DNA of 64,000 bases, taken from positions 1,054,001-1,118,000 of the forward strand of contig NZ_CP041696.1 in the NCBI RefSeq assembly GCF_007362955.1, read 5' to 3'. Position numbers and translations under genes: made by a program. The stretch comes from Lysinibacillus fusiformis (lineage in GTDB: Bacteria > Bacillota > Bacilli > Bacillales_A > Planococcaceae). This document shows positions 44,901-56,882 of the stretch, in pieces (position 1 is the stretch's first letter; the number at the start of each line of letters is the position of its first letter). The notes under the pieces are model-generated. The model did no database searches and was not told the origin of the DNA. It was given only the letters and a program-made list of their open reading frames with translations.

Positions 44901-46133
44901 ATGAAGAATAAAATATCGCTACTACTATTCCTTTGTCTAGTAAGCATACTTGTTGCTTGTGCAGATGATGTCGATACCACTCTAGTGGCAGATTCACCAG
45001 TTACTGAAGAATCTACTGGAGAGCTAAAGCACCCTGAAAGTAAAGCATTATCCACAACGATTTCAACCAATAATCTTTTTTCTACCACATTATATGACGA
45101 AGATCCTGCACTGCTTCAATTCATCCAAAAAGTAGAAAAGCATATTGCAAATTTTGAACAAGATTTTGGAGTAACATATACAGGTAAACTGAAGGGCGAA
45201 GATTTTGAGCAGCAACTTAATGATATGACGAGTTTACTCTCCTATGTTAACCCTTATACTGCAGGTTATTTCCTTGATTATGAGTGGACTTATTGGGGGG
45301 AAGATAAAAAACTTTCTGTTGAATTTAACATAACCTATTTAACAGATGCAAAAAAGGAAGCACAGATTGATGCGTATGTTAATAAATTTGCACATACATA
45401 CATTTCAAATGATATGAACGATTTTGAACGAGCAAAGGCCGTGAATGATTACGTCGTTTTGTTAGCCACTTATACAGAAGACGGCGCTACAGAAGGTCAG
45501 ACCGTTTATGAGCTCATTCAAGATGGCACAGGCGTTTGTCAAGCCTACGCATTATTAGCATATCGTTTATTTTTGGCAGCTGATCTTGAGACTGATTACG
45601 TATATGGCTATAGTGACGACGAATTACATGCCTGGAATTTAGTGAACGTCGATGGCGATTGGTACCATGTCGATACAACATGGAATGACGTTGATGCAAG
45701 TGAACCTTATGCAGTTTCCTACGCATACTTTTTATTAAATGATGAAAAACTAAGGTCAGATCATCTTTGGCAAACTGAAAATTATCATGCTGCAACAAAT
45801 GATGCTTATGCTTTTATGCATGATATGTGGTATGCAGATACGGAAAATAACGTGATTTACTATAACAGTATTCATGATGGCAAAGTTTATAAGTATGATT
45901 TAACAACGAATGTCAATCAGCAAATTACAGAAACTTCGTGTTACTATTTAGCTGTTCATCATGATGCTATCTATTGTAGTGACTATGATAATGGTGGCTA
46001 TTTAACAAAAATCATTTCGAGTGATGGTAGTAAGGAAGTTTTGCTTGAACAGGAAGTACTTAATTTGCACACGGAAAATGATGTACTTTACTATAAAACA
46101 ATAGATGGTGAGGTTATGGAAGAAGGACTTTGA
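44901..46133 (+). CDS. Transglutaminase-like lipoprotein
   Basis: A 410-aa lipoprotein. The ATG at 44901 lies eight bases past AGGAGG; the lipobox LVAC makes Cys20 the lipidated residue. A transglutaminase-like/cysteine peptidase domain holds the triad Cys213 in GTGVCQAYALL, His243 in ELHAWNLV and Asp258 in WYHVDTTWND. The C-terminal 100 residues form short repeated blades (ENNVIYYNSIHDGKVYKYDL, DNGGYLTKIISSDGSKEVLL) like DUF5050 beta-propeller repeats. It is anchored on the outer face of the membrane and may act on cell wall peptides or proteins; the substrate is unknown. Confidence 0.8.
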   Translation: MKNKISLLLFLCLVSILVACADDVDTTLVADSPVTEESTGELKHPESKALSTTISTNNLFSTTLYDEDPALLQFIQKVEKHIANFEQDFGVTYTGKLKGEDFEQQLNDMTSLLSYVNPYTAGYFLDYEWTYWGEDKKLSVEFNITYLTDAKKEAQIDAYVNKFAHTYISNDMNDFERAKAVNDYVVLLATYTEDGATEGQTVYELIQDGTGVCQAYALLAYRLFLAADLETDYVYGYSDDELHAWNLVNVDGDWYHVDTTWNDVDASEPYAVSYAYFLLNDEKLRSDHLWQTENYHAATNDAYAFMHDMWYADTENNVIYYNSIHDGKVYKYDLTTNVNQQITETSCYYLAVHHDAIYCSDYDNGGYLTKIISSDGSKEVLLEQEVLNLHTENDVLYYKTIDGEVMEEGL

Positions 46134-46168
46134 TAAGGAATCTTTTCTATTTAATAGCTATACGCCCT

Positions 46169-46218
46169 TTTACAAAATTACCATAATTTATTAACAAATA
46201 TGTAATTATCCCTTCACA
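46169..46218 (+). promoter_or_regulatory. PhoP-box-like repeats upstream of alkaline phosphatase
   Basis: TTTACA (46169), TTAACA (46191), GTAATT (46202) and TTCACA (46213) are in phase at multiples of 11 bp, resembling PhoP sites in Bacillus. They lie 50-100 bp upstream of the alkaline phosphatase start. Confidence 0.5.
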
Positions 46219-46265
46219 TTACTCCTTTACAATTAACAATGAATTCACCTAAAAGGAGGAAAATC

Positions 46266-47921
46266 ATGAAATACTCAAAAAAATGGAGCTCATTGTTTTT
46301 AGCAAGTGCTATTACCTTATCATCGCTTAGCATTACTCAGCCAGCAGTACAAGCAGCAGAGGTGAAGAAACCAACGAACGTTATTATGCTGGTGATGGAT
46401 GGTAGTAGTAATAATGCCGTCACTCTTTCCCGTTGGTATAAAGGTGAAGCCTTGGCAATGGACGAAATTTTAACGGGTGCTATGCGTACGTACTCTGCTG
46501 AATCAGCTATCACAGACTCAGCTCCTGCCGCAACGGCGTTAGCAACTGGACATAAATCCAATGATAAATATGTTGGTGTTTTACCATCTGTCATTAACTC
46601 CCCAGGGCTAGAACAGATTGCGAAAGAAGATGGCTTTAAACCAGTAGCCAATGTATTAGAAGGTGCAAAGCAACAGGGTAAGTCAACTGGCTTGATTTCC
46701 ACTTCTGAAATTCAACATGCAACACCAGCAGGTTTTTCTGCTCATGTTAACAATAGAAGTCAATACGGTGACATAGCTGAGCAACAGGTTTATCAAAACA
46801 TTGATGTCGTATTAGGTGGCGGCTTAGAATCGCTCTCACCAGGAACGACTAAGAATGCTCGTAAAGATGGCGAAAATTTGCTGAACGTCCTACAAGAGAA
46901 GAATTACGCGATTGTTAAAACACGCGATGAGCTACTAAATAGCCAATCAGCTAAAATTTGGGGCAGTTTTGCACCAAGTGCTCTTGCCTATGATTTAGAC
47001 CGTGCGAAAACGAGAGCCTCTGAGCCAACTCTTGCTGAAATGACCAACAAAGCAATTGATACGCTAAAAAAAGATGAGGACGGTTTCTTCTTATTTGTAG
47101 AAGGTAGTAAGGTAGACTGGGCAGCACATGCCAACGATACGATTGGCATGATTAGTGATATTTTATCATTCGATGATGCTGTCAAAGAAGCAATTGATTT
47201 CGCTAAAGAAGACGGGAACACAATGGTCATTGCTGTAACAGACCACGGCAATAGCGGTATTACGATGGGCAATGCCAATACTACAAACACGTATTCAAGC
47301 ATACCTGTTTCTGCCTATATTGACCCATTGAAAAAAGCAACGATGACAATTGAAGGTGCGCTCAGTCAATTAAAAGAAGACAAATCAAATCTGGTAGAAG
47401 TCGCTACATTATATGGTTTAGACAATTTAACGGAAGCAGAGCTGTCAACGTTAAAATCAGCTAAAGACTTAGGCAGTGAAATGGTAAAAATGCTCGCTAA
47501 CCGTGCAAACATCGGCTTTACAACTGGCGGTCATACTGGCGAGGATGTATTCTTGTACTCATTCGGTCCATCAAAATTAACTGGTCTTGTAGAAAATACT
47601 GATTTAGCACATGCAATGGCTCAGTTTATGGACTTTGATTTAGCAAAGCTTACGGACAATTTATACAAACCTGCAACGAAGGAATTAACAGCAAAAGGCT
47701 TCACAACAAAAATTGATTTAGCTGATGCAGAGAACCCAAAATTTGTTGCTAAAAAAGGTGATATGACTGTAACTATTCCAGTTAACAAGAATATAGTGAT
47801 TTATGATCAAATTTCAGCGAATGGCGATGTAACTTCAAAAACACAAACTTTTGATACAATCAATGTATACAATGGCTCAGAATTCTACATTTCCGAAAAA
47901 GTTTTAACTACGCTAAAGTGA
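46266..47921 (+). CDS. Secreted alkaline phosphatase
   Basis: A 551-aa exported phosphomonoesterase. The start at 46266 follows AAAAGGAGG; the signal peptide ends at AxA near residue 30 (SITQPAVQA). Metal and catalytic residues are in place: Asp45 in LVMDGSSN, nucleophile Ser85 in TDSAPAAT, GHKSND, EGSKVDWAAHAND, VTDHGNSG and the late GGHTGEDV. A C-terminal beta-rich extension (PKFVAKKGDMTVTIPVNKNI) is longer than in E. coli PhoA. It releases phosphate from organic esters outside the cell; 11-bp repeats upstream suggest PhoP control. The stop codon lies within the first bases of the following repeat array. Confidence 0.93.
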   Translation: MKYSKKWSSLFLASAITLSSLSITQPAVQAAEVKKPTNVIMLVMDGSSNNAVTLSRWYKGEALAMDEILTGAMRTYSAESAITDSAPAATALATGHKSNDKYVGVLPSVINSPGLEQIAKEDGFKPVANVLEGAKQQGKSTGLISTSEIQHATPAGFSAHVNNRSQYGDIAEQQVYQNIDVVLGGGLESLSPGTTKNARKDGENLLNVLQEKNYAIVKTRDELLNSQSAKIWGSFAPSALAYDLDRAKTRASEPTLAEMTNKAIDTLKKDEDGFFLFVEGSKVDWAAHANDTIGMISDILSFDDAVKEAIDFAKEDGNTMVIAVTDHGNSGITMGNANTTNTYSSIPVSAYIDPLKKATMTIEGALSQLKEDKSNLVEVATLYGLDNLTEAELSTLKSAKDLGSEMVKMLANRANIGFTTGGHTGEDVFLYSFGPSKLTGLVENTDLAHAMAQFMDFDLAKLTDNLYKPATKELTAKGFTTKIDLADAENPKFVAKKGDMTVTIPVNKNIVIYDQISANGDVTSKTQTFDTINVYNGSEFYISEKVLTTLK

Positions 47922-48372
47922 AACTTCAAGCCGGGGATGCTTCTTCCCACGGATTGTTAGTTGAACCAATCGGGCTTTTACGGTCAGTTGGTTGACCTCA
48001 GGGGCTTTACTGACCGTTAATGCGGGATAAAGTGAAACTTCAAGCCGGGGATGCTTCTTCCCACGGATTGTTAGTTGAACCAATCGGGCTTTTACGGTCA
48101 GTTGGTTGACCACAGGGGGCTTTACTGACCGTTAATGCGGGATAAAGTGAAACTTCAAGCCGGGGGTGCTTCTTCCCACGGATTGGTAGTTGAACCAATC
48201 GGGCTTTTACGGTCCGTTGATTGACCACAGGGGGCTTTACTGACCGTTAATGCGGGATAAAGTGAAACTTCAAGCCGGGGATGCTTCTTCCCACGGATTG
48301 TTAGTTGAACCAATCGGGCTTTTACGGTCAGTTGGTTGACCTCAGGGGGCTTTACTGACCGTTAATACCGGA
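47915..48372. repeat. Structured repeat array A: four tandem copies of 114-115 bp
   Basis: Copies start at 47915, 48029, 48144 and 48259 with AAAGTGAAACTTCAAGCCGG. Each has a first hairpin (CAAGCCG...CGGATTG), the block TTGAACCAATCGGGC, and an inverted pair ACGGTCAGT...ACTGACCGT, and ends TTAATGCGGGAT. Copies are nearly identical. The same family recurs at 60718 and 62315. Frames on the minus strand inside the array are by-products of the repetition. Confidence 0.9.
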
Positions 48373-48388
48373 AAAACAAAAAATTTAT

Positions 48389-48432
48389 GCGATATCATCA
48401 GTTGAAATAACCAACTGATGATATCGCATTCT
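48389..48432. terminator. Strong hairpin terminator after array A
   Basis: GCGATATCATCAGTTG and CAACTGATGATATCGC form a perfect 16-bp stem with a 7-base loop. The T-run after it is weak on the plus strand (ATTCTT), and an A-run precedes it, so it may work best leftward. Confidence 0.75.
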
Positions 48433-48539
48433 TACTTCTCCAGCTCTTGTCCTTCGTCGGATTTTCGTATAGAATGTAACACAACATTTTTCTAAAAAAA
48501 TTCCCTCATTCTCCTGCCTATCTATCTACTTCCAATGAA

Positions 48540-48572
48540 TCTTAATTTAATCTTAATTTAATCTTATTATTT
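48540..48572 (+). promoter_or_regulatory. 11-bp direct repeats upstream of the dlt promoter
   Basis: TCTTAATTTAA occurs twice back to back (48540, 48551), followed by the variant TCTTATTATTT (48562). The 11-bp phase is that of tandem response-regulator sites. They lie about 80-110 bp upstream of the dlt -35 box. Confidence 0.5.
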
Positions 48573-48652
48573 TATGAATTCGCTAGGAATTAGCAACATT
48601 TTTCTACACATACCGTCAAAACAGTGTTAAAAAATAAATATACAAAAAGTAC

Positions 48653-48682
48653 TTGAAATAATAACTCGTAATCTAGTATATT
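48653..48682 (+). promoter_or_regulatory. Probable dlt operon promoter
   Basis: -35 TTGAAA (48653-48658), 18-bp spacer, -10 TATATT (48677-48682), about 50 bp before the dltX start. Confidence 0.55.
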
Positions 48683-48730
48683 TGCACAAGTTGTTATTAC
48701 TTACATTTTTTTAAAATTGGAGGTGGATAG

Positions 48731-48868
48731 ATGCAATCCATCAAAAAAAATGAGCATCTACGTTTTATAGGATTGACACTGTTTTATTTCATCATCTTGG
48801 TATTACTGTTTTTAATTCATGGCTTCCATGATATGAACGCTGGGCCATTTATATATACGGAATTTTAG
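48731..48868 (+). CDS. dltX: D-alanylation accessory protein DltX
   Basis: A 45-aa single-helix membrane protein after a GGAGGTGGATAG site: a hydrophilic start (MQSIKKNEHLRFIGLTLFYF), a hydrophobic helix (IILVLLFLIHGF) and the conserved end HDMNAGPFIYTEF. DltX is required for lipoteichoic acid D-alanylation together with DltB and DltD in other Firmicutes. It precedes dltA by 17 bp, as in the dltXABCD operons of staphylococci and bacilli. Its small size makes it easy to miss in automatic annotation. Confidence 0.93.
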   Translation: MQSIKKNEHLRFIGLTLFYFIILVLLFLIHGFHDMNAGPFIYTEF

Positions 48869-48885
48869 AAAAAGGAGATTTTAAT

Positions 48886-50358
48886 ATGTTAAGTGTAATA
48901 GCCGCCATTCGAGATGTTGCCCTACAAAACCCCAATCATCCAGCTTACCAAACCAATAATGCGTCAATAACATATGGTGAACTTTGGGATTACTCGGATT
49001 GTTTAGCACATCATATAATGGCACTAGCATTAAAAAGACAACAGCCTATTATTGTTTACGGGCATATGTCCCCTTTACAGCTTGTTGCTTTTTTAGGCAC
49101 CGTTAAATCTGGGCATCCTTATGTACCTGTCGATTCATCTACACCAGTGGAGCGCCTTCAAGTTATTATAGAAGCATCTGAGGCTTGCCTGTTACTTACT
49201 ACAGAGGAATTAACTACGTCCCTATCAATTCCTGTAGTAGCAGTAAGCGACTGTGTGACACAAAAAACAAACACGACAATTCAGCCTACCACTTGGGTAA
49301 AAGATCAGGAAATTCATTACATCATTTACACATCAGGCTCTACAGGAAAGCCAAAAGGTGTCCAAATTACAGCAGATAATTTAGCTCATTTTGTAGCTTG
49401 GATGAATGAGCACTTCCCTTTACAACAATCAGGTGTATTTCTAAATCAAGCGCCTTACTCTTTTGATCTGTCTGTGATGGATCTGTATCCTGCACTAGTT
49501 GGAGGACACACGCTTTACGCCATCACACATAATCAAATTTCAAATCCAAAATCTTTATTCGATGATTTAGCGGGCTCTGGTATAGGTGTTTGGACTTCTA
49601 CCCCGTCCTTTGCCAAAATGTGTTTGATGAACAAGGATTGGCATCAGGGATTAATGCCAGCTTTAAATACATTCTTGTTCTGTGGCGAGGTTTTACCGAA
49701 AACAGTCGTAAAAGAGTTAATGCTACGCTTCCCACAAGCATCTATTTTCAATTTATATGGACCGACCGAAACAACAGTTGCAGTTTCATTCGTCGAAGTA
49801 ACAAAAGAACTTCTGCAACGATTTGAACAGTTACCGATTGCTCCTATGTCTGAGCCTAATTTATCTTTACACGAAAATGGTGAGATTATCATATCGGGTC
49901 CAACTGTGAGTGCAGGCTATCTTGGCGCACCCGAATTAACATCAAAGGCATTCCCTTCAATAGAGGGCTCTCGTGTTTATAAAACGGGGGATATAGGCTA
50001 TGAAAAAGATGGTTATCTATTCTTTGCAGGTCGAAAGGACTTTCAGGTGAAATTGCATGGCTATCGATTAGAGATTGAAGAGATTGAAAAACAGGTTGGT
50101 GATTTAACGCCTGTTAACGGTTGTGTGGTCATACCCGTGTTAAAAGGTGATGACATTGTCTCGCTAAGTGCTTTTATCGTTCTCCGCGAACCGCTTCAAG
50201 AATCAGCATTCCAGATGACGAAACAGCTTAAAACATTATTATCGGATCGTTTACCTTCTTATATGATTCCAAAAAAATTCATATACATTGACTCATTACC
50301 CTTAAATACAAACGGTAAGGTTGATCGTAAAGGATTGGCGGTTATGGAGAAAGTATGA
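48886..50358 (+). CDS. dltA: D-alanine--D-alanyl carrier protein ligase DltA
   Basis: A 490-aa adenylating enzyme that activates D-alanine with ATP and loads it onto the DltC carrier. Core motifs: P-loop YTSGSTGKPKG near 149-159, the NLYGPTETTVAV block near 290, YKTGDIGY and the catalytic lysine region NTNGKVDRKGL near the end. The start follows AAAAGGAGA, and the stop overlaps the dltB start as ATGA. D-alanylation lowers the negative charge of teichoic acids and increases resistance to cationic peptides. Confidence 0.95.
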   Translation: MLSVIAAIRDVALQNPNHPAYQTNNASITYGELWDYSDCLAHHIMALALKRQQPIIVYGHMSPLQLVAFLGTVKSGHPYVPVDSSTPVERLQVIIEASEACLLLTTEELTTSLSIPVVAVSDCVTQKTNTTIQPTTWVKDQEIHYIIYTSGSTGKPKGVQITADNLAHFVAWMNEHFPLQQSGVFLNQAPYSFDLSVMDLYPALVGGHTLYAITHNQISNPKSLFDDLAGSGIGVWTSTPSFAKMCLMNKDWHQGLMPALNTFLFCGEVLPKTVVKELMLRFPQASIFNLYGPTETTVAVSFVEVTKELLQRFEQLPIAPMSEPNLSLHENGEIIISGPTVSAGYLGAPELTSKAFPSIEGSRVYKTGDIGYEKDGYLFFAGRKDFQVKLHGYRLEIEEIEKQVGDLTPVNGCVVIPVLKGDDIVSLSAFIVLREPLQESAFQMTKQLKTLLSDRLPSYMIPKKFIYIDSLPLNTNGKVDRKGLAVMEKV

Positions 50359-51518
50359 CGCCCTATGGAAATATAGTTTTTTTCATTTTAATTAGCTTTT
50401 TGCTAATACCTACCATTCTGTTAGGTTTAAGCGGAAAATCAGCCAAACGCTATAATATTTTTATTTCAATAATCATTTTAGCCATTATTTTTGGTCATTC
50501 AATCAATGGTACTGTGTCACTTGTACTCTTCACATTATTTCAGTTAGTACTGATAATCACTTACCAAAAGTATCGATTGCAAAAAAACAGTGGTGTTGTC
50601 TTTGTCATAGCCGTAGTACTATCAATTTTCCCACTGGTGCTTGTGAAGGTGCTACCAATTCTAGGACTTCATCATTTGTTTGGTTTTCTTGGTGTTTCCT
50701 ATATTACATTTAAAGCTGTGCAAATGATTTTAGAAACACGTGATGGCCTGATAAAAGACAAAATTTCTATGGTGGAACTTGCATACTTCTTATTGTTCTT
50801 TCCAACAGTATCATCTGGTCCAATTGATCGCTGGCGACGCTTCTATAAAGATATGCACACAGTGCCTTCTGCTAATGATTATCAAAAGCTACTGTTAAGT
50901 GGCATTAATTTTATATTTGTAGGTTTTCTTTATAAATTTATTTTAGCTTACCTCATTTATAATTATACGCTTATATATTTACCCAACCATACGTATAACT
51001 ATTTGACACCTTTTCAAGGACATATAGCGTATATGTATATGTATAGTTTTTATTTATTTTTCGATTTTGCAGGTTACAGTGCATTTGCTGTTGGTGTCAG
51101 TCGCATTATGGGCATTCAAACACCTATTAACTTTAACCGACCATTTACAAGTCGTAATATTAAAGATTTTTGGAATCGCTGGCATATGAGCCTTTCCTTC
51201 TGGTTTAGGGATTATGTCTATATGCGCTTTGTGCTGTGGATGACGAAAAAAAAATGGATACAAAACAAATACACCATTTCGTATATCGGCTTCTTTTTAT
51301 TGTTCTTTTTAATGGGTATTTGGCACGGACTAGAATGGCACTATGTTGTGTACGGACTCTATCATGCCCTGTTAATTATTAGCTTCGATAAATTTGAACG
51401 CTGGAACAAAAAACATAAGCGTTGGCCGAAAAATAAATGGACACAAGCAATTGGCGTATTCATCACGTTTAATGCGGTTTGTTTTGGGTTCTATATCTTT
51501 TCAGGTCAATTATTTTAA
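50355..51518 (+). CDS. dltB: D-alanyl transfer membrane protein DltB
   Basis: A 387-aa multi-pass membrane O-acyltransferase (MBOAT) with about eleven hydrophobic segments. The conserved FPTVSSGPIDRWRRFYKD loop, FWNRWHMSLSFWFRDYVYMR and the catalytic histidine in GIWHGLEWHYV are present. It takes D-alanine from DltC inside the cell and passes it towards DltD for transfer to lipoteichoic acid outside. The start overlaps dltA by four bases. Confidence 0.95.
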   Translation: MTPYGNIVFFILISFLLIPTILLGLSGKSAKRYNIFISIIILAIIFGHSINGTVSLVLFTLFQLVLIITYQKYRLQKNSGVVFVIAVVLSIFPLVLVKVLPILGLHHLFGFLGVSYITFKAVQMILETRDGLIKDKISMVELAYFLLFFPTVSSGPIDRWRRFYKDMHTVPSANDYQKLLLSGINFIFVGFLYKFILAYLIYNYTLIYLPNHTYNYLTPFQGHIAYMYMYSFYLFFDFAGYSAFAVGVSRIMGIQTPINFNRPFTSRNIKDFWNRWHMSLSFWFRDYVYMRFVLWMTKKKWIQNKYTISYIGFFLLFFLMGIWHGLEWHYVVYGLYHALLIISFDKFERWNKKHKRWPKNKWTQAIGVFITFNAVCFGFYIFSGQLF

Positions 51519-51540
51519 ACACTAAAGGAGAATTATTAAC

Positions 51541-51774
51541 ATGGAAAAACAACAAATACTAGAAATGCTCGTAGACTTATGTGAGGACGATGTAGTATTA
51601 GAGAACCCTGACATTGATTTATTTGAAGAAGGACTTCTTGATTCTTTCGGTACTATCAATCTATTAGTAGAAATTGAAAACCGCTTTGAAATCTCTGTGC
51701 CCATCACAGATTTTGATCGTGAGGAATGGAACACGCCAAATCGTATTGCTGCGAAATTAGCTGAAAGACAATGA
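51541..51774 (+). CDS. dltC: D-alanyl carrier protein DltC
   Basis: A 77-aa acidic carrier protein of the acyl carrier fold. The phosphopantetheine attachment serine is Ser35 in GLLDSFGT. It receives D-alanine from DltA and delivers it to DltB. The gene starts 22 bp after dltB behind AAAGGAG and its stop overlaps the dltD start. Confidence 0.95.
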   Translation: MEKQQILEMLVDLCEDDVVLENPDIDLFEEGLLDSFGTINLLVEIENRFEISVPITDFDREEWNTPNRIAAKLAERQ

Positions 51775-52946
51775 TAAAAAAGGGTTTTTTAGCACTTTTA
51801 GTAGCGTTTGCTCTATTTGCTGCCTTTGTTTTCTTCCCTAATTCTTGGATAAAGGCATGGATTTCAGATGCACATATTGAGCAAGCGAAGACCAGTATGG
51901 CCCCCCTGATGTTTCAAGGCATGTATTTACAGGAGCGCATGTTACAAGAGTCTAATTCCATGCCATTATATGGTTCTTCAGAATTAAATCGTTTTGATCC
52001 CTTCCATCCCTATAATTACGTGCGAGCAACAGATGCCCCCTATTCAACATTTATGATTGGACGTGGAGGTATGCAATCCATTACACATTTTTTAAATTTT
52101 GCGGCGCAAGAGAAAAATTTAAAGGATAAAAAAATAGTGTTTATCATTTCGCCACAATGGTTTACGGAAAAAGGGATGAGTGAGCTTCAATTTTCGCCTA
52201 ACTATTCCATGCTTCATGCCTATGATTTAGCATTTAACAAGAAAATTGATGCCACACTACGAAATGATGCCATGGAGCGTTTACTACAATTTGATACGGT
52301 TAAGCGTGATCATCTATTACAAGCTATGTACCAATATAAAATGTCTGAGGGTAAGGAAAAACCAATTGTTGGACGATTTGCAATGATGGCAGGTCATGTG
52401 CAAAAGGCTTTACTAGAGAAAAAGGATTTATATTACTCCCTTTTCCCTAATAAGTCCCACAATTTAAAAAGTAATGACAAACTTATTACGAATCAAACAT
52501 TTGAAGAGCAACTACAACATGCAGAAGCATATGGAGAGAAACGTGTATCAAATGAATTAATGATCGAAAATAAGTTTTACAAGCGACTTGAGCATTCTAA
52601 CCTTAAAAAGTTAGCAGGTTTTCGTAAACATGAAGACTATACAGAATCACCTGAATATAAGGACTTTCAGTTGGTCATCGATGTGTTGAAAGATGCAGGC
52701 GCAAAGCCTCTGTTTGTATCTATTCCAGTCAATGGTCGCTGGTATGATTACGGAGACTATCCAAAAGATCGTCGTCAGGAATATTATAAAAAAATGGAGC
52801 AGGTTTTAACAGCTGCTGATGTGCCTTATGTCGATTTCACTGACCACGAGTATGATCCGTATTTTATTATGGATACGATTCATATTGCGTGGAAGGGCTG
52901 GGTATATCTAGATCAGGAACTAGACAAATATTGGCAACAACCTTAA
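51771..52946 (+). CDS. dltD: D-alanyl lipoteichoic acid transferase DltD
   Basis: A 391-aa protein anchored by an N-terminal helix (GFLALLVAFALFAAFVFFPN), with an outer SGNH-like domain. The catalytic Ser lies in YGSSELNRFDPF near residue 70, and the C-terminal ...DTIHIAWKGWVYLDQ supplies the histidine. It completes D-alanine transfer to teichoic acids. It ends the operon before a strong terminator. Confidence 0.93.
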   Translation: MIKKGFLALLVAFALFAAFVFFPNSWIKAWISDAHIEQAKTSMAPLMFQGMYLQERMLQESNSMPLYGSSELNRFDPFHPYNYVRATDAPYSTFMIGRGGMQSITHFLNFAAQEKNLKDKKIVFIISPQWFTEKGMSELQFSPNYSMLHAYDLAFNKKIDATLRNDAMERLLQFDTVKRDHLLQAMYQYKMSEGKEKPIVGRFAMMAGHVQKALLEKKDLYYSLFPNKSHNLKSNDKLITNQTFEEQLQHAEAYGEKRVSNELMIENKFYKRLEHSNLKKLAGFRKHEDYTESPEYKDFQLVIDVLKDAGAKPLFVSIPVNGRWYDYGDYPKDRRQEYYKKMEQVLTAADVPYVDFTDHEYDPYFIMDTIHIAWKGWVYLDQELDKYWQQP

Positions 52947-52954
52947 ACACAAAC

Positions 52955-52999
52955 AGGGTCAGTTCTAAGTGATTTTTTATCACTTAGGGCTGACCCTTT
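52955..52999 (+). terminator. Terminator of the dlt operon
   Basis: AGGGTCAG...CTAAGTGAT pairs with ATCACTTAG...CTGACCCT around a T-rich loop, followed by TTCTTG. Confidence 0.88.
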
Positions 53000-53118
53000 C
53001 TTGTACAAATGAATATGCCTCTTTATCTTTAGCGTAATACGGCTTTCACATAATGCGCCATTTACCCACTGACATCACATAGGAACTTATATATTATTGG
53101 TGTAAGACCTAATACTCT

Positions 53119-53162
53119 AAAAAAATTGCCTCAAAAGCATTGATATACTTCTGAGACAATCT
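53119..53162 (-). terminator. Terminator of the glycolytic operon (after eno)
   Basis: On the minus strand ATTGTCTCAGAAG pairs with CTTTTGAGGCAAT (one bulge), followed by seven T. It lies 62 bp past the eno stop. Confidence 0.8.
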
Positions 53163-53224
53163 TTTAAGTGAATGTGCTCGACAATCGACATTACCGAGCA
53201 ATTGTCTATCACCTATATTTAAAG

Positions 53225-56053
<2,829 letters not shown>

Positions 56054-56061
<8 letters not shown>

Positions 56062-56815
56062 TTGCTGCCGCCTCCAATAATTTTAAATATGAATCTGGTT
56101 GTAAGCTCGCGCCACCAACTAAAGCACCGTCAATATGCTCTTTCGATAATAATTCTTTAATATTCTCAGGCTTCACGCTACCGCCGTATTGAATGCGCAC
56201 AGCCTCTGCTGTTTCAACATCATAAAGTTCTCTCACAACTGCACGAATCGCTCCACAAACTTGATTGGCATCATCTGCGGTTGCTGTTTTGCCTGTACCA
56301 ATTGCCCAAATAGGTTCATAGGCGATGACCATATGCTCTACTTCTTGTGCAGAAAAACCGGCAAGTGCTGCTGCAATTTGACCAGCTACCTTTTGTTCTG
56401 TAATACCTGCCTCACGTTCCTCAAGCGTTTCACCACAACATATAATTGGAACAATGCTATGTGTAAGAGCTGATGCGACTTTTTTATTTATCGCTTCATC
56501 TGTCTCATTATAAAATTCACGTCGTTCAGAGTGTCCTAAAATCACATAGTCTACTTCAACACTGGCAAGTTGCGCTGGGCTAATTTCCCCGGTAAATGCA
56601 CCTTCGTTTTCGTAATGCATCGTTTGTGCACCGATTGCCAGCTCTGATTCACTAGCTACCTGTACAAGTGTTGGCAAAAATAGCGCCGGTGCGCAAATAA
56701 CAGCATCTACTTTGTCATTTGAAGGAAGTTTGTCCTGTACGGCATCAACAAACTGTATCGCCTCTTCAAATGTCTTATACATTTTCCAGTTTCCTGCAAT
56801 AATTGGTTTACGCAT
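56054..56815 (-). CDS. tpiA: Triosephosphate isomerase
   Basis: A 253-aa TIM barrel enzyme interconverting dihydroxyacetone phosphate and glyceraldehyde 3-phosphate. Catalytic residues: Lys in AGNWKMYKT, His in [11 protein letters not shown] and Glu in [16 protein letters not shown]; the phosphate loop [12 protein letters not shown] is intact. Its 3' end overlaps gpmI by eight bases. Confidence 0.98.
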
Positions 56816-56882
56816 CGTTGGTGTCCCCTATCTTTTATTTATCCCGCAACGGGTATTTTAGTTTGTGTGAAATCCCCACCGA

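Noticed and set aside
47913..48228. Minus-strand frames inside array A
   Set aside because: They repeat because the DNA repeats; no ribosome binding site, and the structure rather than the frame is kept between arrays.
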